Shown here: piece by piece, positions 1 to 6,212 of the stretch | How the letters are laid out: every line of letters starts with the position of its first letter | Numbering within the stretch: position 1 is the stretch's first letter | Assembly: GCA_018821745.1 (NCBI GenBank) | Contig: JAHJLU010000348.1 | Span: 1-7,398, forward strand | From: Myxococcota bacterium | Lineage (GTDB): Bacteria > Myxococcota_A > Polyangia > HGW-17 | Direction of reading: 5' to 3' | DNA: 7,398 nt | Position numbers and translations under genes: made by a program | Notes under the pieces: model-generated | What the model was told of the DNA's origin: nothing | Seen by the model: only the letters and a program-made list of their open reading frames with translations | The model's database searches: none

Positions 1-1392
1 AGGGAGACCCGCATAATTGCTGGTCCCTTTTGCGTCTGACTGTTCGTATTCGTCATCGCCGGACGCGTATCCGAATTCGAGCTTCCAGGTCACATCGGAG
101 CTCCACTTGTACCCGAGGCGGAGAACACCACCAACTCCCAGATAGTTGAGATCATTGCCGTCACGGTTGATAACGGTATCTTTCAGATCCGTTATCCATC
201 CGTATTTGCCCGCCAACTCCATCTCCAGAGAGAAGCTCCGGTAGGCCAGACTGAACCAGAGATCGGGGGAGATCATGGTAGTCTTTCTGACTTCGAGTTG
301 ATCCGCCGATACCGTGGGATCATTATTGGCAAAGGAGATGGGATCATCGGTCGAATTCAGGACGGCCATGGAATACCGCTGCCGCGAATAACTGATATGG
401 GCACCGTAATCCACGACAACTTTCCCGTCGAGGAGCAGACGCTTCTTCTCCCGCGGCGTGTGACGCTTCACGGCGAAGGCTGTCCACTGGGTGTTGTCGT
501 CGAAGTCGTCCATGTCAATGGGCTGCCCTTGATCCTGGTTGGGATAGAGGAGCTGCGATGTGAGCCCCTGAGAGGCGAAATCCCAACTGAGCCCGACTTT
601 AAGATCCCAGTTCGGAATAAGGGAAGTGATTTGTACACGGTCCACGTAGTCGCCATAGTCGGCGTCGTACCCTTCGCCACCATTGTGCATGAGTCCCAGA
701 CCAAAGTGGTTGGGCATGCGGCCGAAGGCAAGGTCAAAGAGCTTGAGGTTCACTTTCCCATAGAGTGATTTGATCCGGATTGAATCCCAAGCGGAGTTGC
801 TCCCCTGCTCATAGACCGCCGAGTTCCCGTCGAAGCCTGCATAGGGCATGTAGGAGGGCGTCCCGTATCCCATCGAGAACCCGGAAGGATTTGATCCAAG
901 CACCAGGTTGTCAAAAATATCGATGGTCGAGTGAATGGACACAGTGTCGCTGGGCCGAAGCACAGGATTGACACGGAGCCGCATGTTGGTGCTGGTGAGC
1001 GTATGGTACTTGCAACGGGCAGGGGGATTGCTGGAGTAGCAATCACTCATGTACTGCGACAACGGCACCTGGAAAGGAGCGTAAATCCCTTCACCCGGGT
1101 GGTTGTGGTACCCGAGATTCAGTCGATACATCCAATCTGAGCGAAGCCGCATATACCCGGAGAGCGAGAACATTTGAAATGAGGGGGGCTTCTTGAGGAA
1201 GTCATCCCCCTCATCCGTTGTCTCGTCCTGGGCACTGCTGCCCGTTCCCGCCTTGATGACCATCTTCTTCTCATCACGGGGGCCCTGGGCGCCTTGTCCC
1301 ATTCCCTGTCCCATCCCGAATCCCTGACCACGGGCCATGAGCGGGAGAGTCATAATAAAAGCAACTGCAATAAAATAAATTCCTGTTTTCAT
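1..1392 (-). CDS. Putative outer-membrane beta-barrel protein, N-terminal 464 residues (3' end outside window)
   Basis: Reading the minus strand from the ATG at 1392-1390 gives an open frame of 464 codons with no stop before the left edge, so the gene is partial at its C-terminus. Residues 1-22 form a signal peptide: MKTG, a hydrophobic core (IYFIAVAFIMTLPLM), then a likely cleavage near ARG/Q. The mature N-terminus is a Gly/Gln/Met-rich stretch (about 22-37), followed by a charged linker (about 39-68). From about residue 74 the sequence alternates hydrophobic and polar residues with many aromatics, as in barrel strands (SGYMRLRSDW, LRVNPVLRPSDTVSIHSTID, VNLKLFDLAFGRM, DLKVGLSWDF). C118 and C127 could form a disulfide in an exposed loop. 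The segment GRMPNHFGLGLMHNGGE (225-240) followed by DADYGDYVDRV recalls the TIGR04551 family of deltaproteobacterial putative outer-membrane proteins; this is from memory and unverified. The start is supported by AAGGA seven bases upstream. No substrate can be inferred. Confidence 0.85.
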   Translation of the reverse strand, partial: MKTGIYFIAVAFIMTLPLMARGQGFGMGQGMGQGAQGPRDEKKMVIKAGTGSSAQDETTDEGDDFLKKPPSFQMFSLSGYMRLRSDWMYRLNLGYHNHPGEGIYAPFQVPLSQYMSDCYSSNPPARCKYHTLTSTNMRLRVNPVLRPSDTVSIHSTIDIFDNLVLGSNPSGFSMGYGTPSYMPYAGFDGNSAVYEQGSNSAWDSIRIKSLYGKVNLKLFDLAFGRMPNHFGLGLMHNGGEGYDADYGDYVDRVQITSLIPNWDLKVGLSWDFASQGLTSQLLYPNQDQGQPIDMDDFDDNTQWTAFAVKRHTPREKKRLLLDGKVVVDYGAHISYSRQRYSMAVLNSTDDPISFANNDPTVSADQLEVRKTTMISPDLWFSLAYRSFSLEMELAGKYGWITDLKDTVINRDGNDLNYLGVGGVLRLGYKWSSDVTWKLEFGYASGDDEYEQSDAKGTSNYAGLP

Positions 1393-1426
1393 GCATCAAT
1401 CCTTGGACGACAGTTTCGCAGAGCAA

Positions 1427-1457
1427 AGTATATGGCCTAACACTTCTTAAAGGTCAA
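1427..1457 (-). promoter_or_regulatory. Candidate sigma70-type promoter for the outer-membrane protein gene
   Basis: On the minus strand a TTGACC -35 element (complement of 1452-1457, 5 of 6 matches to consensus) precedes a TATACT -10 element (complement of 1427-1432, 5 of 6 matches). The spacer is 19 bp, longer than the optimal 17. Transcription would start near 1420, giving a leader of about 28 nt that contains the AAGGA ribosome-binding site of the gene starting at 1392. Position and quality fit a real promoter, but the long spacer lowers confidence. Confidence 0.5.
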
Positions 1458-1633
1458 GGTTTTTACGGAGCATTGAGAGTTTTGCCCCGGCATGTCCCTT
1501 CCCCGTTTGGCTGCCGGCTGTCCCTGCGGACCCACCTCCCCTCCCTTTCCCAAAGGACAGTTGAAGGGCATGACAGGGAGAATACCCCCTTTTTCCTTGT
1601 TCTTTCAACGGAAATCACCTAAGTTTTCCCACC

Positions 1634-2554
1634 ATGGACCGACAGCCCTCTTCAACAGAAAATCCTTCTTTATATCTGAAGGCGATCCTTGTCACGGCCC
1701 GTCCCCACCAGTGGACGAAAAACATTTTCGTGTTCGCCCCCCTGGTCTTTTCGCAGAACCTCAGCCAGAGCAACCTGCTGCTGCGGGCTCTGGTCGCCTT
1801 CATTGCCTTCAGTCTGGCGGCGACATCCATATATTTTTTTAACGATCTCAAGGATATTTCCCGTGACAGGGCCCACCCGGTCAAGCGGCTCAGGCCGATC
1901 CCCAGCGGGCTCATCTCTTCACCCGCAGCCTCGATTATCTGTGTGATTTCGGCGCTTGCGTCCGTTTCGCTTGCACTGCTCACTGGCCCTTCTGCTGCGC
2001 TGGTTGTGCTCGCATACATCACAATCAACATCCTCTATTCCCTTAAATTGAAGCATATCCCCTACCTGGATGTGCTGATTATCGCCACGGGCTTTATTTT
2101 GCGGGTCTCCTTCGGAGCGATTTGTGTTTTTGTGGCCATCTCGTCCTGGATCCTTGTCAACACGCTCCTGCTCTCTTTGTTTCTGGGGTTTGGGAAACGA
2201 TACCACGAGATGGTTGTTTACGGCAACGAGGCACTAAAGCAGCGCCCTGCCCTGGCCCATTACCACAAGGGTGCGCTGAAGTTGATACTCAACGCCCTCT
2301 TTGTGACCATCCCCATAGTTTTTGTTCTTTATACCTTCTCTGCAGACGCCCAGGCGAGGGGATTCTCCTCCCTCTCCCTGAGTACCCCCCTCATCCTCTT
2401 CTGCCTCTTTCGGTTTATGGCCCACGCGGGCAATAAAAAGGAAAAAAGCAGCCCGACCGAACTGATCTTACGGGATGTCCCCTTTGTCTCTGGAACCCTC
2501 CTGTGGGTTGTGTCTGTAATTTTAATAATTTACAGCGATATCAAGCTGTTTTGA
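1634..2554 (+). CDS. UbiA-family decaprenyl-phosphate phosphoribosyltransferase-like membrane protein
   Basis: This 306-residue, strongly hydrophobic protein has about eight to nine predicted membrane segments, the normal size and layout of the UbiA superfamily. The first Asp-rich motif is N70-D71-x2-D74-x3-D78 followed by RAHPVKRLRPIPSG. The second conserved region is Y135-S-x-K-L-K-x5-D146 followed by GFILR. The N-terminal RPHQWTKN (23-30) and the GKRYHE motif (187-192) are those I recall from actinobacterial DPPR synthase (Rv3806c type), which transfers phosphoribose from PRPP to polyprenyl phosphate, rather than from quinone or heme prenyltransferases. Family assignment is firm; the exact acceptor is inferred. 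The ATG at 1634 is the only standard start between the upstream in-frame stop (1571-1573) and the conserved region. No SD is visible before it. The gene stands alone: it is divergent from the barrel gene and convergent with dgt, and no DprE1/DprE2-type oxidoreductases lie in the window. Confidence 0.88.
   Translation: MDRQPSSTENPSLYLKAILVTARPHQWTKNIFVFAPLVFSQNLSQSNLLLRALVAFIAFSLAATSIYFFNDLKDISRDRAHPVKRLRPIPSGLISSPAASIICVISALASVSLALLTGPSAALVVLAYITINILYSLKLKHIPYLDVLIIATGFILRVSFGAICVFVAISSWILVNTLLLSLFLGFGKRYHEMVVYGNEALKQRPALAHYHKGALKLILNALFVTIPIVFVLYTFSADAQARGFSSLSLSTPLILFCLFRFMAHAGNKKEKSSPTELILRDVPFVSGTLLWVVSVILIIYSDIKLF
2532..2552 (+). terminator. Weak terminator-like hairpin at the 3' end of the UbiA-type gene
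   Basis: ACAGC (2532-2536) can pair with GCTGT (2545-2549) around an 8-nt loop, followed on the plus strand by a four-T run that leads into the stop codon. The 5-bp stem and short T-run make it marginal, and it lies inside coding sequence. It is nevertheless the only hairpin with a T-tract seen at this convergent junction, where only 6 bp separate the two genes. Confidence 0.22.
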
Positions 2555-2560
2555 GGCCAG

Positions 2561-3610
2561 CTATTCATCTTTGGGCAGAAGATCCGCAAACCAGGATCGC
2601 GGGAGACTGATGTCTTTCCAGATGCGGATAGCATATCGGTCTGTCATGCCCGACAACCAGTCAATCAACTGCTCATCCCCTTCACCAGGAAGGGGAATCA
2701 GTTCACGGTGGTCTGAAAAGTAATGCCACAGGTCGGCCAGAAGACGCTCGGCTTTCTCGAACTCCCGCCGGAGCAAGGGCGAATCGTAGCAGTTCTCATA
2801 TAGAAACTCCCGCAGTGATGTGATAGCCTCCAGGAATTCGTCCCCCATGGAGATGAGGCCACACTCAAGATTTGTTGCCGAAATCACATTGGTCACAAGC
2901 CGCCCCACCCGCTGGGAGTGATCATCCCCCAGAATCCGCAGTATCTTCGGCGGAATTTTTGATGGTGCGATGAGCCCGGCGCGCATTGCATCTTCCAGGT
3001 CGTGATTCACGTAGGCAATGATGTCGGCCAGTCTGACAATCTGCCCCTCCAGAGTCGCAGGGAGCACCTCTTTCTCCGTTGAAAGGATGGGGCCATTTCC
3101 CTTGGAGTGTTTGAGGATACCGTCCCGTACTTCCCAGGTGAGGTTGAGCCCTTTCCCCCCCGAAGCGACCTGCTCCACGACGCGCACGCTCTGGTGGGCG
3201 TGATGAAACCCTTTTTTGGCAAGAGACCGCAGGACCGCCTCTCCACTGTGTCCGAAAGGAGTGTGGCCCAGATCATGGGACAAACCGATTGCCTCCACGA
3301 GGTTCTCATTGAGCCGAAGTCCGTTGGCAATGGTCCTGGCGATCTGTGTCACTTCCAGGGAATGGGTGAGCCTGGTCCTGTAATGATCTCCGTCGGGGTT
3401 GAGGAAGACCTGGGTCTTCCTCCCGAGACGCCGAAAGGGTTTTGAGTGGATAACCCTGTCGCGGTCCCGCTGATAATCCGTGCGAACCGGACACGGCTCC
3501 TCGCTCAGGACACGCCCCCGGCTCAGACTCGAACGCGCAGCCAGGGGATGCAGGTGCCTGTTTTCCCACTCCTGGGCCATCTCACGAATGGTGATTTCTC
3601 TGTCAGACAT
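2561..3610 (-). CDS. dgt: Deoxyguanosinetriphosphate triphosphohydrolase (dGTPase), HD superfamily
   Basis: This 349-residue cytosolic enzyme would hydrolyse dGTP (or other dNTPs) to the deoxynucleoside and triphosphate, limiting the dNTP pool. The metal-binding HD set is visible: H83 in RLTHSLEVTQIAR, H112-D113 in SHDLGHTPFGHSGE, and D196 in RLADIIAYVNHDLEDA. Upstream, TDYQRDRDRVIHSKPFRRLGRKTQVF (split over residues 44-69) is the family's signature N-terminal region, and H136-x2-H139-Q140-S matches its conserved HxxQS region. The length fits the shorter bacterial dGTPase class rather than the roughly 500-residue E. coli Dgt. The ATG at 3610 has GGGAG (complement of 3616-3620) five bases upstream. 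That SD sits between the rnr stop (3623-3625) and this start, a 12-bp gap, so translation is probably coupled to rnr. The gene ends in TAG at 2561, 6 bp from the convergent UbiA-type gene. True nucleotide specificity cannot be read from the sequence. Confidence 0.94.
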   Translation of the reverse strand: MSDREITIREMAQEWENRHLHPLAARSSLSRGRVLSEEPCPVRTDYQRDRDRVIHSKPFRRLGRKTQVFLNPDGDHYRTRLTHSLEVTQIARTIANGLRLNENLVEAIGLSHDLGHTPFGHSGEAVLRSLAKKGFHHAHQSVRVVEQVASGGKGLNLTWEVRDGILKHSKGNGPILSTEKEVLPATLEGQIVRLADIIAYVNHDLEDAMRAGLIAPSKIPPKILRILGDDHSQRVGRLVTNVISATNLECGLISMGDEFLEAITSLREFLYENCYDSPLLRREFEKAERLLADLWHYFSDHRELIPLPGEGDEQLIDWLSGMTDRYAIRIWKDISLPRSWFADLLPKDE

Positions 3611-3622
3611 GATTGCTCCCGG

Positions 3623-6082
3623 CTACCGTTTTTTTCTGGCCCCACCCTTGGGGGAGGGCTTCTTTCCACCGGATTTTCCAGGGTGCCTGCTCTCGCTGTG
3701 GGTCCCCCGTGAGCTTTTTTGCCGTCCACGGCCCGCCGGTGCCTTCTCCTGCCGCCCACGGCCCGCCGGTGCCTTCTCCTGCCGTCCACGGCCTGCAGGA
3801 CTCCTTTCCTGCCTGTCTCCCGTGGATTTTCCAGTCGCAGTTCTCTGGTATTGTTCCATTTTGGCCCGATGGGGGAGATGATCCAGGACAGATCCGTCGG
3901 GCTCGAAGGAGAGTTGGCCCCGCGGCACATCCGCCTTGGCGACAACTATGGGGAGCTTGTCACCGGGAAAAATGAAGGCTCCGCTCTTCACACCCCTGAG
4001 CACACCTATCTCCTCAATAAACTCGAAGTGATCCTCCTCCATCCATTCCAGGCGCATCATCCCCTCGACAAAGGGGTGATCAATGGAGATAAAGAGCCCG
4101 AAGTTGGTGACGGAAATAACCGTCCCCACATACATCTGGCCAATCTTTGGCACCATGAACCAGGCGCGGTAAATATCCGTCACCTTCCGCTCAACCTCAA
4201 CAGCCCGACGCTCAAACATGGTGGAAAAAGCCGAAACTTCACGGGCTTCATCCATCCCGGGAAGTTCATGGCGTTTTTCACCGCCGGGTATCCTGCCCTC
4301 GAGACCCCAGGCGGCTTTCAGCGCCCTGTGTACAGCCAAATCCGGATATCGGCGTATGGGGGAGGTAAAATGGAGGTATGTCGTTGCAGCCAGCGCATAA
4401 TGGCCCAGATTTTCTGCGTTGTAATGCGCCTGTTTCATGGATCGAAGGAGGCCATAGAACAAGGTCCTGGATGCCTCATGCTCGGACAGTTTTTTAAACG
4501 CAAGGTTCAGGGGGCCTTTGTGGTTCAGCAGACTTCCCATATCAATCCCCATCACCGAGGCGAAGTTTCCAAAGCTCTCCAGGCGCTCACTGTCGGGCTC
4601 CTCATGGATCCTCCACGGCACGGGGATGCCTTTGGTCTCCATGAAATGCCCGACCGTCTCATTGGCCGCCAGCATGCACTCTTCCACCAGGCTGTATGCC
4701 TTTTTAATGAACGGGTCAGGTTTTGACTGAACGATGTCCCTGATCCTCAGGGGATCGTCCTCGTCGAGCAGCACTTTGGCTTCAGGCAGATCCAGTTCCA
4801 GTGAACCGCGTGCCATGCGCATTTCGTGCATTATCCCCGAAAAGGTTTCCAGGAGGGAGATCTGATCTGCAAAGGAGTGGTCGGTTCTTTTCTCGAGAAC
4901 CGTTGCAACCTCTTTGTAGCTCAGTCGACCGTGGGATCTGATAATTCCGGGATGCAGCGTATATTCCAGCCTCTGGCCCTGGGAGGAGAAATCCATGACA
5001 GCCACCAGCGCCAGTCGCTCCACGTCGGGTTTCAGGGAACACATCTCCGAAGATAGCGCTCCGGGGAGCATGGGAATGGCGCGATCGGGCAGGTACAGGG
5101 AGAGGCCCCGCTTTCTCGCTTCCGCATCCACAGCCGTGCCGTTAACGACGTAATGACTTACGTCGGCGATGGCCACATGGAGTCGGTATCCACGGGGGGT
5201 AACGGCCAGATGAACCGCGTCATCAAAATCCCGGGCATCCTCAGGGTCAATGGTGATCAGCGGAATGTTTCGAAAATCCGTCCGATTTTCCCGCTCCACG
5301 GGCAACACTGACCCCGGAACAGCGTTCATCTCCGCCAGTACCTCGGGGGGAAATTCATCCTCAATGCCACTGACGACGATTGTTTTCTCCACCTCTGTCG
5401 TCAATATGCCCGGTGCCCCCAGTGCCTTTTCAAAGGCCACTGTGATGGCCCCCTGTTTGTATTGCGGATATTTTTCGATGCGGCACAGTACAACCTGTCC
5501 ATGAGTCTCTGCAGGGACTGGTTCTACAAGGCTGATATTGTGAAGTATCCGCGGATCATCAGACACTATTCGGACCTTGTTTTTAGCAACAGTGACAACA
5601 CCCGTGAGTTTTTTTCGGCCCCGGCTGGTCACGGCAATCACTCGTCCCTCGTCGCCACGATGGCCCTTCCAGACAGAGAGCAGCACCCTGTCCATATCCA
5701 TGGCATCGGCCAGCTCCTCGCCACCAATAAAGACATCGGAGCCTCCATCCTCACGGGTTACAAAGCCCACTCCACCGGGTGTTACCCGAAGCAGTCCGGC
5801 AATACCGTCGGGAACGGCAGCTGCTGCAGGCTTTTCGGCGGAAACTTTGGTGGCATCATCCCGGACAGCGACGCGATATTTGCCCCCCTTTGTTCGCTCC
5901 AGGACTCCCTTCTCCATGAGCGTATCGAGGGCGTCCTTCACCTCATTTCTTTGGCGACGACTGACCAGCAGAAGCTCCTCAAGCGCCCCGATTCTGAGTC
6001 CGTCCGGATTTCCATGAAGAATTGCCAGGACATCCTGGGGCGAAACCGTTGACTGTGTTTTTTTTGCCATGTTTACATCCAT
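3623..6082 (-). CDS. rnr: Ribonuclease R, 3'-5' exoribonuclease with a basic repeat tail
   Basis: This 819-residue protein has the full RNase R order: an N-terminal winged-helix region (about 14-72), two cold-shock OB folds (about 93-155 and 158-235), the RNB catalytic domain (about 270-600), an S1 domain (about 644-730) and a Lys/Arg/Gly-rich tail (about 740-819). The Mg-binding motif IDPEDARDFDDAV (278-290) supplies D279, D285, D287 and D288, and HFTSPIRRYPDL (571-582) is the conserved RNB active-site segment. The winged helix and the tail favour RNase R over RNase II. The enzyme degrades structured RNA processively and acts in rRNA/mRNA quality control. The chosen start (6082) has GAGGGAG immediately upstream; an in-frame ATG four codons later (6070) is possible but less well placed. 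An eight-A run (complement of 6058-6065) lies at codons 6-9. A decapeptide repeat in the tail is listed separately. dgt follows 12 bp downstream and the propeller gene lies 130 bp upstream on the same strand. Confidence 0.95.
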   Translation of the reverse strand: MDVNMAKKTQSTVSPQDVLAILHGNPDGLRIGALEELLLVSRRQRNEVKDALDTLMEKGVLERTKGGKYRVAVRDDATKVSAEKPAAAAVPDGIAGLLRVTPGGVGFVTREDGGSDVFIGGEELADAMDMDRVLLSVWKGHRGDEGRVIAVTSRGRKKLTGVVTVAKNKVRIVSDDPRILHNISLVEPVPAETHGQVVLCRIEKYPQYKQGAITVAFEKALGAPGILTTEVEKTIVVSGIEDEFPPEVLAEMNAVPGSVLPVERENRTDFRNIPLITIDPEDARDFDDAVHLAVTPRGYRLHVAIADVSHYVVNGTAVDAEARKRGLSLYLPDRAIPMLPGALSSEMCSLKPDVERLALVAVMDFSSQGQRLEYTLHPGIIRSHGRLSYKEVATVLEKRTDHSFADQISLLETFSGIMHEMRMARGSLELDLPEAKVLLDEDDPLRIRDIVQSKPDPFIKKAYSLVEECMLAANETVGHFMETKGIPVPWRIHEEPDSERLESFGNFASVMGIDMGSLLNHKGPLNLAFKKLSEHEASRTLFYGLLRSMKQAHYNAENLGHYALAATTYLHFTSPIRRYPDLAVHRALKAAWGLEGRIPGGEKRHELPGMDEAREVSAFSTMFERRAVEVERKVTDIYRAWFMVPKIGQMYVGTVISVTNFGLFISIDHPFVEGMMRLEWMEEDHFEFIEEIGVLRGVKSGAFIFPGDKLPIVVAKADVPRGQLSFEPDGSVLDHLPHRAKMEQYQRTATGKSTGDRQERSPAGRGRQEKAPAGRGRQEKAPAGRGRQKSSRGTHSESRHPGKSGGKKPSPKGGARKKR
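3721..3810 (-). repeat. 30-bp tandem repeat (three units) in the rnr 3' region
   Basis: Three adjacent 30-bp units lie at 3721-3750, 3751-3780 and 3781-3810. The first two differ at one base, and the third differs from the first at seven. The period is a multiple of three, so the reading frame is kept. On the minus strand the units encode the decapeptide RQE(R/K)(S/A)PAGRG at RNase R residues 757-786, followed by a degenerate RQKSSRG. The near identity of two units suggests recent duplication, and copy number could vary between strains without breaking the gene. Confidence 0.9.
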
Positions 6083-6105
6083 TTTCTCCCTCGATCGAGC
6101 GAGGG
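6083..6105 (-). promoter_or_regulatory. Hairpin overlapping the rnr ribosome-binding site
   Basis: Just before the rnr ATG the minus strand reads CCCTCG-CTCGAT-CGAGGG (complement of 6088-6105), a perfect 6-bp GC-rich stem with a 6-nt loop. Its 3' arm runs directly into AGAAA and the start codon, so the GAGGG half of the SD is base-paired when the hairpin forms. This would mask ribosome binding. The complementarity is seen directly; a regulatory role is inferred. Folding energy and co-transcriptional context were not computed. Confidence 0.5.
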
Positions 6106-6212
6106 TAATTCGCCAGGACCAAGGGGACAGTTATGTGGACAGAGGAGAACAGCCTCACTGGTCACCCTCCATAGAACCCGGCAATATCATGCTTTTCACG
6201 CGAAAGGGGAGA

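Noticed and set aside
298..768. A 156-codon plus-strand open frame opposite the barrel protein gene
   Set aside because: The minus-strand frame here is continuous with a signal peptide and barrel pattern. The antisense translation shows no family features.
1628..1638. CCCACCATGG resembling a eukaryotic Kozak context
   Set aside because: The window is plainly bacterial in gene packing and protein families, so the match is coincidental.
1492..1842. A 116-codon plus-strand open frame in the divergent intergenic region running into the UbiA-type gene
   Set aside because: It overlaps the membrane enzyme in another frame, has no SD and has a Pro/Ser-rich composition typical of noncoding translation.
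3719..4726. A 335-codon plus-strand open frame antisense to rnr
   Set aside because: It lies wholly within the strongly supported RNase R gene. Its translation is low-complexity Arg/Pro/Cys-rich at the start because it reads the tandem repeat in reverse, with no recognisable domain. It is best explained as a shadow of codon bias.
5462..6052. A 196-codon plus-strand open frame antisense to the rnr 5' half
   Set aside because: No SD, no recognisable domain, and it fully overlaps the winged-helix and cold-shock coding region of RNase R.
6083..6212. Possible terminator or promoter between the propeller gene and rnr
   Set aside because: Apart from the SD-masking hairpin near the rnr start, I found only a weak A/T-rich imperfect stem near 6190-6205 with no T-run, and no -35/-10 pair with acceptable spacing. 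Nothing there is strong enough to annotate.
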